A DNA stretch of 64,000 bases from Heligmosomoides polygyrus polygyrus (lineage: Eukaryota > Nematoda > Chromadorea > Rhabditida > Heligmosomidae): NCBI GenBank assembly GCA_947396885.1, contig OX377205.1, positions 67,800,969 to 67,864,968 on the forward strand, given 5' to 3'. Positions 1 through 11,580 of this stretch are shown one piece after another (the first letter of the stretch is position 1; the number at the start of each line of letters is the position of its first letter). The notes beneath the pieces are model-generated. The model was not told where the DNA came from, searched no databases, and was given only the letters and a program-made list of their open reading frames with translations. Position numbers and translations under genes: made by a program.

Positions 1-74
1 GCTAGGGATCACGCTTTTGTTAACTAAACCAGGAAACTTCCATACGAATAAGCATTATATATTAGAATAATTCT

Positions 75-1010
75 GTACTCTTGCCCAAGGAGTCAAGTGT
101 GAGCGCGAGCGGGAACTTCGATGGAGTTTCCAATCTCTGTAAGAGTGCACCAGGGATCCGCGCTATCCCACTGCTCTTCGTGGCCGTCATGGATGCAATT
201 ACACGAGATCTCCAAATGGCGGCACCTTGGACGCTGCTGTATGCTGACGACGTCATGCTTGCATGTGAAGACAAAACCGAATTCGAGCGACAGCACAGGC
301 GTGGTGCGATCGCTTGGCATTGTTCGTGGTCTCAAGCTAAACGTCAAAAGGGCGGAGTACTTGACGACGGATGTGGTTGAGCACGGATCTATTATGATCA
401 ATGGTACTGAGCACTCACGAGTTAAATCTTTCAAGTATCTTCGATCAACGATCACGTCCGTTGGCAGCCTAACGTTGGAGGTGAACGCACGTGTGAGTGC
501 AGCCTGGTCCAGATGGCTGGGGTACCCTGCGACAAGACAATACCTCAGCACCTCTAATCAAAGGTGTATAGAACACTCGTCCGCCCAGTAGCGACGTACG
601 GTGCTGAGTGCTGGCCCGTGACTAAGGAAATTGAGATCCGCCTCTGTAATGGAAGCGAAAATGCTACGGTGAACGGCCGGAATTACGCGTTTGGACGCGT
701 TCGCAGCGATACCATACGACAAAGGTTCGGTGTCGCCCCGATAGCCGACAAGATCCGTGAAGCTCGTCTACGATGGTACGGCCACGTCCTTCGCGCTAAT
801 GACGACACCGTTTGTAAGATTGTCCTGAACCTTGAAGTCCCTGGAAAGCTGTCCAGAGTATGCCCGAAGCAACGTTGGCTAGATACGTTGCACATGAACT
901 TAAAGATCTCTGGTGTGCATCCTGATCAAGCATTTGATTGGGATGCACACCAGCTCATCACCACACTAGAAGAGCGAACCCGCTGTCAAGCGGTACAGAC
1001 GCTAATGAAA
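75..1010 (+). pseudogene. Degenerate RTE-type reverse transcriptase fragment
   Basis: A 5'-truncated, frameshifted piece of a non-LTR retrotransposon polymerase. Translated segments match the RTE copies at 19.4-22.2 kb and 33.9-37.0 kb: the RT block that starts MEFPIS, followed by V-H-Q-G-S-A-L-S, and the C-terminal block with RWYGHVLR followed by an R-P-K-Q-R-W-like stretch. The reading frame changes several times (for example near 300, 520 and 640), so no functional protein can be made. Divergence from the other two copies is clearly greater than they show from each other, so this is an older or different subfamily. It lies just upstream of the CCP gene's first visible exon, on the same strand, and probably sits in one of that gene's introns. 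Confidence 0.85.
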
Positions 1011-1111
1011 ATGGTAATGATGATTAGAATAAGTCTTCCATGCAATCGAATAGTAGAACCATTTTCTGCCAAATGCAATGGAAAAATAATATAAAAATTC
1101 TAAGCGTTCAG

Positions 1112-2782
1112 GGCCAACGGTCAGCACATGCTCAGGGAATGGCCAGTGGCTGCCTGCAGTTCTTGGCCCATGTCCATCCAGCAGATCTACAGGAACGACG
1201 CAATGCCCTGTTTATCCAGCGAGACAAGGCGGAACAGTGTGTTCTACATGTTGTTGCGCAATTCTTCTGCTCTCTAATTCTGCACTTGTTTGTTTCAGAT
1301 AACCTACAGCAGTCCGGAACCCTATAGTCAAGGGACAACTGCAACCTTGACTTGCACCTTGGGCTTCACTGTGTCAGGATCATCACATGCCACCTGCTTG
1401 GCGGGAACATGGAATCCAGGTATGCTTCTTTCCCTTCAGTTTAGTTTAGGAATAAACCTCTAAGATTTTATCTCTGGCATACGTAGCACAAGGGTGGCTC
1501 CGTGGTCGCAGTCGCTTGACGGACGCGAACGTGGTTAACGAACGACGCCTACTCTGCGCTGCTTATAGCTCCGTTGTTGAATTCCTAAAGATGTGCACGT
1601 TTATGCAAGGGTGGGGGGGGGAGGGAACAAACGATGAAAACACTTGACGAATTACTTATGGGATCTCTGACAGTTTGGGAGTCCGTGTTCCTTTCCACAA
1701 TAGCGAAATAGAGTGCCAAAGCGACGACCACTTGCCTGAACAAAACGCCCGTGTGAAATCTGAACCAAACTATTCCCTTCCTTTTTCATTCTTTTTCAAT
1801 CGACTATTACTCTTACAAGATTTTACTCCTTAGGACTTCTTGACGAGTCGCCTCTGGGGCAGCGCTTCTAAGTCAGTTCTCTGCAAAGCTTGAGCGGGCT
1901 AGGTGTTCATTACACCACTTTCGCAGAAGGACGAGACGCGAAGATCGCATCGTCTCTACAGAGCCGTCAACCTTCTTAACAAAACTTTAGAAATATATTA
2001 GCACTAGCAACACCTCAAATATTTCCGGAAATCCTTGCTAAACATTTCATGTTACATCAACGCCCTTGTTTAAAGTCATCGCAATACTTCGAATATATTG
2101 AGAAAACCCTTAAATCTATCGTTTGGTTTTTGCGATTTCCCTACGGTTAACATATACGAATTTCTAGATCTCGGCAAGTGCCTATTGGGATCTCTGCAAC
2201 ATCGGCCAATCTCGCCAATAGTAGCACAACAAAACGCCGTTGAAATCGAAGAACTCTGTGCAGCTCCGTTGGCCTCGCCATACGGAGAGGTAGGGAACCC
2301 TATGCGCTCTCGTTTCTCCGTTTAACTCCAACGCATGTAGATCACCTTCTCGAAGCCATCGAACATGAGCGGTTTCGCTCCCGGAACGACTGCCGCTTTG
2401 CGATGCACCTTTGGCAGATGGATTACGGGCCCCTCGTTCGCTACCTGCTCCCACGGAGTGTTCCGCCCGATGCTTGGCAAGTGCACGGATGGCAGAGAGA
2501 GCACCCTGCCAGGCGTCTGCCTTCCACTCACCCCACCCGCCAACGGAAGGGTATTGTTCTCCTTCCCTTTTTCTTCAGATATTGCATGTTACGGTCGCCC
2601 TCGTTCAGATCACCTACATCCAAGCTGGACGGCAGGATGACTTTGAGATGGGCACAACAGCCCTGCTGTACTGTTTGGGAGCGCATGCAGTGACAGGACA
2701 GGCCACGTTGGTTTGCTCCAGAGAAGGGTGGCAGCCTTCCAGCGGTCTCGGGCAGTGCGATCCAACAGAGCGGAAACACTAG
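1112..2782 (+). CDS. Multi-CCP (sushi) domain secreted protein, 3' part of gene
   Basis: Five exons join in phase: 1112-1236, 1299-1419, 2168-2289, 2341-2550 and 2609-2782 (TAG stop). The product contains the end of one CCP domain (W...LGPC) and three complete ones, each with four cysteines, a G-T-T-A-x-L-x-C core strand and a W/F-x-P-x-LG-x-C end. CCP modules are extracellular recognition domains of complement-like and cell-surface proteins; the ligand here is unknown. Three introns fall in phase 0 at the same structural place, directly before I-T-Y/F of a module, which is typical of module duplication. Two small introns are 62 and 58 bp. The 5' exons, with any signal peptide, lie upstream of the window or beyond the RTE remnant. 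The last residues after the final cysteine are short and charged, with no membrane anchor, which suggests secretion. Confidence 0.8.
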
Positions 2783-3822
2783 TCAAACCGCATGCTGTTC
2801 ATGTACGGTGTCTGTAAAAAGTGTTGCTACAACGCAGATTCCTTGTCTTTCTCGTCATAAAATGTCACTCATGTTGGTTCAGTATGGTGTGTCTTCTCTC
2901 AGCACTGCGGTTGATTCCGCCAACAAGCCGAAACAACGAACACTCCTGCGGCCGTGTTCATGAACGCTCCCGAGAACGCTAACCACTTCCCACTGACCGC
3001 TGTTCCTACTTTTGCGCAGCTCTGACATTGGAACGTTGACCAGGCTGGCTTCACCAGATAGGCGCACACAACTCGAGCGCTCTGAAGTAAATGGTCGGCT
3101 GAGTGTGAATGTAGTACAGATTGCCCCTTCAATCCTTATGAACACGTTCTTTGCTAGATTCAGCTGTAGTCCTCGTTGCACTCGCAAGGCATAAGGTGCC
3201 CGCAGTCACCTCGATACACCATGCGATGGATGATTTTAGGCATTTTTAGTCAATTGCGGAACTTGACGCCCGGAATAAAGCTAAAGATCAAGGTATGTCA
3301 CGGTGATTATAGTGATTTGTGTCTCCACAACGACGAGAAACTACACTTAAGTTGCCAACACACCGTAGTCCTACTTTAATAGGTGAGCGCTTTCAAGGCG
3401 ACCAAGGAACAACGAAGAACTCACTGCTGAAGAATGCAAGCCTTGAGCGTAGGCTCTACCCTGTTTCTCTTCTATAACATCCAGAAAATTCGCCGAAAAT
3501 GTTTAAAATGAAGACATCGTCCTTCAATGTACAGCTCACGGTAGGACTGCATGTTGCATGCACCCCAGTCCTATTCCGTTGGGATAGGAAGCCGCAGCGA
3601 GAAAAATACGAAAGAACAATCGTCGTCGTCACAACCGTGCATACCCCTAACATGCAATTGCCCCGATGTATCTTATCACAGCCATTTTTCTCACCATTGA
3701 AGTATCAGTTCATTCCCTCCAATATAAGCGAGAGACTGGGGTACACTCGGCCATAGCAATCTACTCGTGTTATTCGTCTCTGAAGATGCACCGGTCCTTC
3801 TACTCGTCTGCGAGTTCGCGAT
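2783..3822. other. Intergenic, no supported gene
   Basis: I see no exon chain that I can support here. Short open frames exist on both strands around 2880-3190. A good donor-like sequence (AAG|GTATGT) occurs near 3294 after a short open frame, but no partner exon or recognisable domain was found. Confidence 0.4.
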
Positions 3823-4528
3823 ATGGTATCCCCGTCTTGTCTTCCTTACCATCGCGAATCAACGGGCGCCTTCGCTTCAGGGCGCTCCAGCGGGCAGATC
3901 GAGCTGACCGCTAAAGAAGCGGTCATACTGGCTGCAATGTGTGGATTCGCTGCCTTCAATCTCCACAACGCAGACTCGAGGGTACGTGAGCGCTTCACCA
4001 GTGAAGGTGCAGCCAAATCATCGCTTATGCAATTCAGACGATTCTTCATGTGTTCACCCTTGTGCCGGGAATTCTATTCACCTTTAGAATAGTCGCCATC
4101 AACAACGATAAAAGCACCCTCAGCATCGTGAGTTGAGACACTATTACTCTGAAGATTTCGAGGAGACTACATGGCTTCAGTCGGCTGTTGCACTGTTCTG
4201 GATGTACTACGGGATGGGTCTCATTTGCGAGGTTCTCCTCGGATCGGATGAAAGGTTCGTCGATACGGGTCCTATTACGGAAGATTCGGAAGAAATCGAT
4301 GGTTCTAGCTATGCAGCAGTGCAGCTCGTGCTCGTCGGGGCGCTGGGAGTGACAGCTTACCGTGGAACACCCAAGGATCGAGGGTTGGACACAGACGATT
4401 TCCGCACCATCGTTAGTGGTTCCTGCAGCCTCATACAACAGAAGACGCAGCAGTCGCAGGTGCTTCGTCAATATTTGAGTACTTGTCACCACACTGCAGC
4501 AGGACGGCGTTTCGTAGATGAGGTCTGA
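3823..4528 (+). CDS. Unidentified multipass membrane protein, three exons
   Basis: Three exons join without frame loss: 3823-3981, 4038-4127 and 4181-4528 (TGA stop). The introns are 56 and 53 bp, have GTACGT/GTGAGT donors and TTCAG acceptors, and are both in phase 0, a strong nematode signature. The predicted protein is 198 aa with hydrophobic segments near residues 31-47, 55-74, 84-103 and 127-143, so three or four membrane spans, an acidic loop (about 105-123) and a polar, Gln-rich C-terminal tail. The start codon is the first ATG of the open frame; an upstream coding exon cannot be excluded. I do not recognise the family. The gene lies in tandem with the CCP gene, about 1 kb downstream. 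Confidence 0.5.
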
Positions 4529-4855
4529 TCCAGTTTCAGAAAACAAGCGGGGCGCAATGATACCACGTGGGGGGGGCAGCCCATGGGCTTCGACCGACTT
4601 AAGCGTAGCAATCGGATATGGTGACGTGGAATTTCCCACATTTACGCAAACTGACCCGTGCATACGTGTAATGCAAGTTGCAGCGAGAAGGGCCTAGGTC
4701 AAACGGGCAAAAACTCTCTCAAATGTGGGCTGGCCCCCTCATGGTGGCATTGCGCCCAAGAGGGCCCCCAATGCGGCTATGGGGGTGAGCGAGGAGGTTA
4801 CCTTGCGCTCAGTAGTTACTCGCTTTGGTAAGAAGGCACATAAATTCCAGTAACA
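4529..4855. other. Intergenic, nothing recognised
   Basis: No gene or clear repeat is visible apart from two short G-runs near 4568 and 4780. Confidence 0.4.
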
Positions 4856-4856
4856 T

Positions 4857-4982
4857 CAGGGCCGGATTCGTCAACAATTAAACCCGCGTGTTAAGGGAGA
4901 ATAAGGGGTAGAGATGAACGCTTCCTTGGGGTATCTCCACCTCGTATAACGCGGAATTAATCGTTGATGAATCCGGCTCCAT
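4857..4982. repeat. Short TIR element (MITE), family A, degenerate copy
   Basis: The ends are inverted repeats built on GGCCGGATTCRTCAAC (left near 4859-4875, right GTTGATGAATCCGGC near 4963-4978). The same terminal sequence bounds the better-preserved copy at 9336-9503, so these are two members of one non-autonomous family. No coding capacity. Confidence 0.7.
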
Positions 4983-5089
4983 GTGCCTCTGATCAGTTCC
5001 TCACAGGAGAGCAAAGATCCATCAACGATACCGCCGACATCATCTTACGGCGGGTTCTGGTTCTGCTATCTTTGAACCCAAGGAGCTGC

Positions 5090-5193
5090 GGACCCTAAAG
5101 GCCCGCACAGAGTTCTGCGGCAGCGCCGCGGCCCTATCCTTAACCATGGCGGCGAGCGGCGCTGCCGCAGAACTCTGTGGGGCCTTTAAGGGA
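5090..5193. repeat. GC-rich inverted repeat (hairpin)
   Basis: The left arm (about 5090-5130, containing CAGAGTTCTGCGGCAGCGCC) is repeated in reverse complement at about 5155-5193 with a loop of roughly 25 bp. No ORF. GC-rich sequence of similar wording, with many CTGCGGCAG motifs, occurs inside the TIR element near 63.4-63.55 kb, so this may be a related foldback. Confidence 0.7.
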
Positions 5194-5334
5194 CGTTTAG
5201 AGCTTCATCGCAGCGCGGCGTGGCGTCACGATAATCCCCCACATCGATCAAACGCGCTGCCCATCTATGTAAGCACTTACCACTTCGCGGCGCACCGCGA
5301 TGCTTTTCTAAAAAAACGGCCCTGGGGCCTATGG

Positions 5335-5460
5335 TCTATGTCATATCACCGCTCAGCCCGAGCGAAGCCTAATGATAGGCTCCCATATCGATCGCGTAAA
5401 GTGTCGATATGGGAGCCTATCATTAGGCTTCGCTCGGGGTGAGCGACGGTATGACATAGG
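5335..5460. repeat. Foldback element with ~57-bp arms, family B
   Basis: The arms 5335-5391 and 5403-5460 are nearly perfect inverted repeats around an 11-bp loop; the inner end of each arm reads GGCTCCCATATCGA. A partial extra copy follows at about 5464-5520. A smaller hairpin with the same inner core is found at 62504-62573. No coding capacity; probably a MITE. Confidence 0.85.
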
Positions 5461-5574
5461 CCTACTGTATGCCACCGCTCACCCCGAGCGACGTCTAATG
5501 ATATGCTCCCATGACAATCGCTCTATGCAAAACGATGGAATGGTACTCGCTTGGACGAAATAAAAGGATTGGGC

Positions 5575-5705
5575 CCATCTCGGTAGGAGGTCACCTTGTA
5601 AGAGAGCACTCTAGGCACTTCTCAGTGTTACGCGAAGTTAATACTTTTACACAGGCCTGGAGTGCTCTACCTCAGTGGTGCACTGAGCTAGGCCACTTTT
5701 GATCA
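5575..5705. repeat. Partial copy of the GGCGCAAGGCGG-TIR MITE
   Basis: The segments GAGGTCACCTTGTAA and ACTGAGCTAGGCCACTT match the family whose complete copy is at 62961-63175. The termini are damaged here. Confidence 0.5.
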
Positions 5706-6084
5706 AGCAGGGGTGAGCGATGGTATGACATAAGCAAGCATGCGCATGTTCGTTACATGGAGCCTTTAAAAGCTTATCCGAAAATCCAACGCATGTTGCA
5801 CAGTCTGATCTGTGGCACGTCTTTTGGATCTGAACGCAGGTTGTACGACGTTCGTGTCACATCTCCCGAATCGCATGTTGCATAATGTCTGTACCACAGT
5901 CGCTGAGTACGACAGACGTGGCACGACGCATGCGGGATGTCTTCTGTATCTCGTCTCACGTTGTACGGTACTAAGAGAAAGTACTGTTCCTCATACTGCT
6001 CCCGCAACCTTATTGGTTCCTCTTCACTGGTTCACCATCGTTGTCCCCCTTCACTGGCGCTCCTTGCTGGTCCCCCTTACTCTA

Positions 6085-6200
6085 CTGAATCCCTACGCAC
6101 ACTGGACGACGTCTTCACGTCTGCTGAATCCCGACGCACACTGGACGACGTCTTCGACACGTCTAAATCCCATTGCACATTGGACGACGTCTGCGGCACA
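6085..6200 (+). repeat. Tandem repeat, three ~37-bp units
   Basis: Three adjacent units share CGCACACTGGACGACGTCTTC followed by a variable piece containing CTGAATCCC or CTAAATCCC. Related wording occurs at about 14.75-15.4 kb, so the unit belongs to a dispersed repeat. Long open frames cross it, but they reflect the repeat period rather than a gene. Confidence 0.6.
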
Positions 6201-6279
6201 TATTCCGATCCCGGCGCTCAGCGCATGATCCCTATCCCCACCCTGACGCGTTGTCCGCTCAACACATCGTGAACTGGGT

Positions 6280-8704
6280 GATCTGCGTCAAGTTATGACT
6301 TCGCCAGCAATCACCCATGGTCAAGCTCAAAGAAAGGCGGTTGGCATGTGGGGGACGTGGATTACCTCAGTCCATTGTAAATGACGTCATGGTGTCTGTG
6401 TCCAATGACGAGCGCCACATATGTGGCGAACGTGTCGGAAATTCCCCAAAATTCACCTGGTGTCCGGATCGAGCCGGTGCGCTGTTGTGACGATGACCTT
6501 TCTCACTCATTTTTTTCTGTATTCCACATTCCAGCGGAATCCTAGAGTTGGACTAGACCAGAGTCAGAAAGCACAACCTACTATCCTACCCTGTGTTTTT
6601 CATCGAAGAAATCCACGCGTAAAAGGTAGTGTACCCCCAATCTTCCGCATTGCTCCAAATACTGCTCAGATGTAAACTTAGGTAGATCCACGCTTAAGAA
6701 GGGGAGCTTACCCTGTATTACTCTACAACTAAAATCCAGCCTTCCTACTGCGAACCTAATATTAGATGGGCTTCTCTAGTACTATTGTGTATGTGAATAT
6801 GATAGACTTTTTCATTCTAGAGGTTTTTGCACGAATTTTTCAACGTTATCAATGAGGATAGGCTTCTTCTCTAAACTTGCACAAATCTGACTAGGACCAT
6901 TAAAAAGAAACAAATCAAAATCAGGAAGAAATTCGACCTGGTTTTGACCTGTGCAAAGCTGCGCGTCCAATGGGCTGCGCTGCGTACATATGTCAACCTT
7001 CTCAGCACAACTAAGACCTTGGGCCGAACCTGCTCCACGTGAACTACTATTGTCTGTTACGCTTCACTCCTGCATTTGAAGGTAAAGAAGCGACGATTTC
7101 GACAAAAGACGATCAAAGACTGAAGAAGTGTCGGTTGTTACATACTCGAAGGAAGCTCACCTCCTCTTTGGCTGCTACTCTCTCCATCTTTCTCTTCGCT
7201 TATCCTTCTTCTATCCTATTTGTGAACCAGCTAGAGGCAATCTAGTTCACAACTGCTCAAAATGAGCTAGTCAGGTCTAACACGCTCTCAGTTAGCTTAA
7301 CTCTTGATTCTGTGAGAAGCGCTTCGGACAAATGCCGTTGAGTTGTCACTTTTCTTTACAGTCAATGAAGATAAATATTTACTCAGTTGATGAATCTGCG
7401 CAGAATAACATACAGTTAGTGTCCTGTTTTATGGAGTTCAAGAAGAAATGACAGCTCACTGAGAAGCGACGTTTCCATCGCCTTCAAAGACGCGTGAATT
7501 CGGCATCTCGTGACCGTTTCTCTCCAGACTGTGCGGCTCTGATCGGCAGTTCGAGTGTTGCCAAGTGCCTTTGGTAACGGACGCCATTTCAAGTTTGTGA
7601 ATAAACGCGTTGGCGGCACCCTCACCCGTAGAAGGGTAACCCAAAGGTCCGCTTAAAATCCGCCGTTCTCAGAGGCTTAAGTGTTGCAAGATATAGCACA
7701 AAGGTAGGTAGAGAACTGGACCTGTAGTTACCCTTGAGGCACGAATCCCTGTGAAATATCAGAAATGTCAGTCGTCCATTGTGCCACCCAGTATAGAACG
7801 CAAGCGCCTCTAGTTTGAAGAAAACAATTTTTTAGTGCACTGGAGGCTGAGATTGCTTTATGAATTCGTCTATCTCGTCGCGATTTTCATTTTATTGATA
7901 GTGCAAATGCTGGGCAGCAAGGTGAAGTGTGCTTTTACGGCTACCATATCGTTGAAAATTGTGTAACTGCGCTCGAACAGTAGTTTGGCCCTCAAACAAA
8001 AATCGAGACGAATTACGCAAGAGTATGCCGGAATATCTTGTTTTAATACCTCTTGCGCTTTAAATCGAGTTGTAAACAAATACTTTCAAATAGAAATTAA
8101 ATTTTTGTAGAACTTCCAAGGCTGTTCACACTTTTTGGGTAGGCGAATTAAGCACTAATAATTAATTAAGTCGCCCTAAATTTGCCTTGATCAGAAAGCT
8201 ATTCAAAACGTCTCATACACTCTTTAGTTTAATTCTGGAAATTCTCGCTTTCATTTGGGTGATGTTCTGCTTGATTTTGCAAGTGTCGCGCTTGCTTAGA
8301 AGAGGGTCCAATTTGACTTGAAAAGCGTAAAATTTGGGATTAAAGTGAGAAAAGTAATGGCGTACGATGCACTACGCATCGGTTCGTTTACGAGGGCTAC
8401 AATCAAATAATAATAGTTTAGGCTGAATATTTAATAATAATTAAATAATCACTTTACACTTTAAGGGCTCGAAAAACAACATCGTGACGTTTATACTTTG
8501 AAGCCAAACTCGCCCTTAAAAGTCTGTTCAGCACTTCAGCCTAGTCTGGATTGTAGACTCCCCCACTTGTAGAAATAAATTTCAACGCACCGTCTCAGAG
8601 TCGAAGAATTCTTCGTGCTGTCGTCTTCGAGGTATGTCATGGTTATGCGGATTATTTTGGGAGTGTTAGAGATACCACCGCTGTAGAGAGGAAATCTGTG
8701 CTGA
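6280..8704. other. Intergenic, AT-rich, no supported gene
   Basis: Small open frames near 7039-7245 (+) and 7416-7644 (-) have no splice or domain support. Around 7870-7920 there is a short stretch (TTTTATTGATAGTG) that also forms the arm of the hairpin at 29911-30014, so part of this region is old repeat. Confidence 0.4.
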
Positions 8705-8922
8705 AAGGTGGTGGGGGGGGGGGGGGGGAAAGTCGTATCACAATGTAAAGCAGTCCTATACGATGATCTATTTGCACGAAAGTAAAATTTTACACAACAC
8801 TGGAGTATTCTAATCCAGCGTGAACTGAGATAGGCCACTTCTGATGCAATTCATGTGCCTTGTTACCTAGGTGAGTAACCTCTTCATACAAGGTGACCCC
8901 CCCTCCGAGACGCTTTGCGCCC
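8705..8922. repeat. MITE copy (GGCGCAAGGCGG-TIR family), damaged left end
   Basis: The internal sequence and right terminus (ACAAGGTGACCCCC...GCTTTGCGCC) match the complete copy at 62961-63175. The left terminus has been replaced or expanded into a run of about 16 G at 8713-8728. Confidence 0.6.
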
Positions 8923-9335
8923 GTGTCTCTTAACGACATAAGAGAGGAGCAGTTCTCAGCAGCAGCAGCACCAGTTTTCATTTATCTGAGATGCGCAGAG
9001 CGAGCATCTGTGAAGGAGGAATAGCTGAATTCTAAGAAAAGAGAAGGGGACGAATTTAACTTTGCCGTCGTACGCAAATGGGCTGGTCATTCAATAGTGT
9101 TACCGTTTTCTGAGGCCAAAGCGCGCGACTAGTAGTACGCTTCTGAAGTGTAGTGCAATACTACAAGATTGGACAGTTGTGCCTCTGAAGACCACACGCT
9201 TAAAGCAGAAGCATCCGGAATGGACATCCAGCCAATAATATGTAGCTGCGCGACCAAACCAGCATCAGTCATCGCCGATGTCTAAAGACTAGAAAGCTGC
9301 AGGCTATATGCTTCGAACAGTAGGGCAGGATCCAG
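8923..9335. other. Intergenic, nothing recognised
   Basis: No gene seen. A short (CAG)n tract lies at about 8958-8970. Confidence 0.4.
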
Positions 9336-9503
9336 GGGTCGGATTCATCAACGACTTACATAACTTTAACAGAGAATTCACAGTGGAAAACTCAGATAAT
9401 GCGGCTTATCGCTCACCACATCGCTTGATAAGCCGCGCTATCATGGATTTCGGCTGTAATTTTCTCTGTTAAATTGCTGTAAGTCGTTGATGAATCCGGC
9501 CCT
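9336..9503. mobile_element. MITE, family A, well-preserved copy
   Basis: The terminal inverted repeats (about 27 bp) begin GGGYCGGATTCATCAACGAC and are exact apart from one or two bases; a second inner palindrome (GCGGCTTATC...GATAAGCCGC) lies at about 9400-9455. The length of 168 bp with no coding capacity fits a MITE mobilised in trans. Confidence 0.85.
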
Positions 9504-9847
9504 AGGAAGCTACTTATCAAAACGGCGAAGCGCAATGTGGGGTGAAATCTTTTGTTATCAGAGCTGGTGTTGAGTTTGAAAGACTCATGAAGTATTAGGA
9601 AATCCCGCTCAATCGCAAAATTCCTACATTTAAAGGCCTTCTAAATTAGTACTTGGCATACTATTTGCTTTCTTTTATTCGTGTTGTGTTATGTTTTTTT
9701 CTGTTGCGCGTTTGTCATCTCTAGCAGCTTTTTTATCATCTTTACCACATAGGTATCGACCTGCGTAATAAACAATTACAATAAAAGTGACGTAGAATGA
9801 CGAGAACACTGCCACACAGTGCTTTCCCACGCTGCAACGATGTCATA
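9504..9847. other. Intergenic, AT-rich, nothing recognised
   Basis: No exon chain or repeat structure found. Confidence 0.4.
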
Positions 9848-9981
9848 GGCCCCGTTTATACTTCGTCGGGGCGCGACGCGACGCCACGTATAGTGGCCGT
9901 ATTGATTGTGCTACGAGATCGATCAATTTGGCCTCATTGCGTGGCCATCGCGTCGCGCCGCGATGAAGTATAAACGGGGCC
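9848..9981. mobile_element. 134-bp TIR element with 3-bp target duplication
   Basis: The ends GGCCCCGTTTATACTTCGTC and its reverse complement form about 38-bp TIRs extending through GCGCGACGCGA. The flanks repeat ATA on both sides, which fits the 3-bp duplications of PIF/Harbinger-type MITEs. Termini of the same general design bound the 985-bp element at 62590-63574. Confidence 0.88.
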
Positions 9982-10359
9982 ATAGGCGTAGCGAAACGAG
10001 AAAACGGTGCAATCCCAATCGGGGGGAGCCAGTCCATTATGAATTGTTAATGGTAGCTAGGCTTCAATATATACAACATGCATTACAACACATGAATGCC
10101 TTAACCTACCTGATCCCCTCCCGTGGAAATGTCCGAGCGTTACGCTGAAACATTAAAAAGATTTCATTACGGGACTATGCACGGATGACGTTGCATGTCC
10201 TCTTTTTCCATTACCTAACACCTGTGAGTTGGGGTCATCCGCTCTGCGATAACGTCGCAGCACAAGCGGGTGGTCAACAATTGATAAGGTTTTCGAGCTA
10301 TTTATTGGGTTTCCTTTCATTTATCCTCTGTGTTGATTCTTGTTCACATCTTCGTTCAG

Positions 10360-10821
10360 GTAGACAGGCCAACTGGGGCGATCAGGAGAACACACCGTCA
10401 GGACTCGATCCCGACAGCCGTCGATTGGGTGACCAGGGTGCAGCGCACACAGAGTGGCAGCGATCTGACATCTGCGACGGCCTGTGAGATCACCGAGCAG
10501 TCGGTTCAGGTAGATGGATGCTCACTGCTCGACGGATGGCAGTTGACTTCCTTGAAGAATCTGCAACAGGGAGTCTGCTGCTTTCAGGATGCACTGATGA
10601 CGGCTCTGCTGTCGGATACGACGACAGCTCTGGAGATCTTCCCGCCTCGTCCACAGAGGTCGTCTGAGGTGCCACAGCGAAGTCGCAACAACAAGGCCAG
10701 TGAACTCACCAGTTTCGCTTTATGCCGCTATCTGAGAAATGCTGTTGCAGTTATTAAGCCGAAATGGCATGTGGCGCCTCAAGCAGTAGGCGCTCGGATT
10801 ATCTGCATGCACTCCCCCTAG
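10360..10821 (+). CDS. Possible coding exon, unidentified
   Basis: An open frame of about 150 codons follows a pyrimidine-rich stretch ending TTCGTTCAG at 10359, which would be a good acceptor. The translation is Ser/Thr/Gln-rich with scattered cysteines and no domain that I recognise. No partner exon could be placed, and the preceding 100 bp holds a fragment resembling the 62.6-kb element terminus, so it may be chance or a decayed repeat. Confidence 0.25.
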   Translation, partial: VDRPTGAIRRTHRQDSIPTAVDWVTRVQRTQSGSDLTSATACEITEQSVQVDGCSLLDGWQLTSLKNLQQGVCCFQDALMTALLSDTTTALEIFPPRPQRSSEVPQRSRNNKASELTSFALCRYLRNAVAVIKPKWHVAPQAVGARIICMHSP

Positions 10822-11125
10822 CCAGTCACCTCACTTCAAAGTCGTTGGTCTGATGCTGCAACTCTGTCTTGCAGACAGCCTCGTGTAATATCCCTATCAC
10901 GAAATCAGCCTTCTAATGGCGTTTTAAAAGCCAAAACAGCAGCTGGTTGTACGTTCGTGCCTGCAAAGCCATGCGGTTACTAAACGAGTTATAGGGCTGC
11001 ATCTCGTCACAGATTCAACATCTTATAAACCAAGGACTCAAAGGTACTCGGAAGGGTTCAAAATGGCGTCAGAAAACAAGCAGATATCAAAACGATCTAT
11101 CTGCTCAGCACAAGAAGCTGCTCAG
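10822..11125. other. Intergenic, nothing recognised
   Basis: No supported feature. Confidence 0.35.
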
Positions 11126-11580
11126 TCATTTCACATGCACTTTTCGCAATCCGCTCCTCAACTGCTGATTGTTCCGCGCGATTTCTATCGCCTCTACGTC
11201 TTCAGCCACTGCTGACCGCTGGGCAGTTAGTCGAGCTCGATCACGTTCCGATCTGCACTCGAAATCTGCCGTCGATTCAGGCTGCCACGCTGCTGGTATT
11301 CCAAATGCACCGGTCACCACTGTCAATATCCTCCAATAAAGCGCCTCGAAGATACACAAAGCCGGTGTTCAATTTCGCCAAAATGGCGCGTGACCTCTTC
11401 AATCCTGTATACTGCCCATAACTCCTCCGCTGCGTAGTTGTAGCAGCCATCGCTGGAGCAAGGAAACGCCGACTGCTTGTCTTTCGAGTCTGGCAGCGGT
11501 CTTCACAGGTGACCCTTCCTGATGTCTTCATTAGCACCCATGCTACGGAAGGCATAGCCGCCCCCAAGCAACATAAAGAA
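11126..11580 (-). other. Coding-like but unresolved stretch
   Basis: Read on the minus strand, several frames give protein-like segments (for example F-P-C-S-S-D-G-C-Y-N-Y followed by an acidic amphipathic stretch near 11370-11480, and a Glu/Arg-rich segment at 11126-11270). They are in different frames and I could not link them with convincing splice sites. This is either a decayed gene or a multi-exon gene that I cannot parse. Confidence 0.2.

Noticed and set aside
4046..4663. 205-codon minus-strand open frame
   Set aside because: It lies opposite the three-exon membrane protein, whose introns and phases are convincing, so it is a shadow frame.
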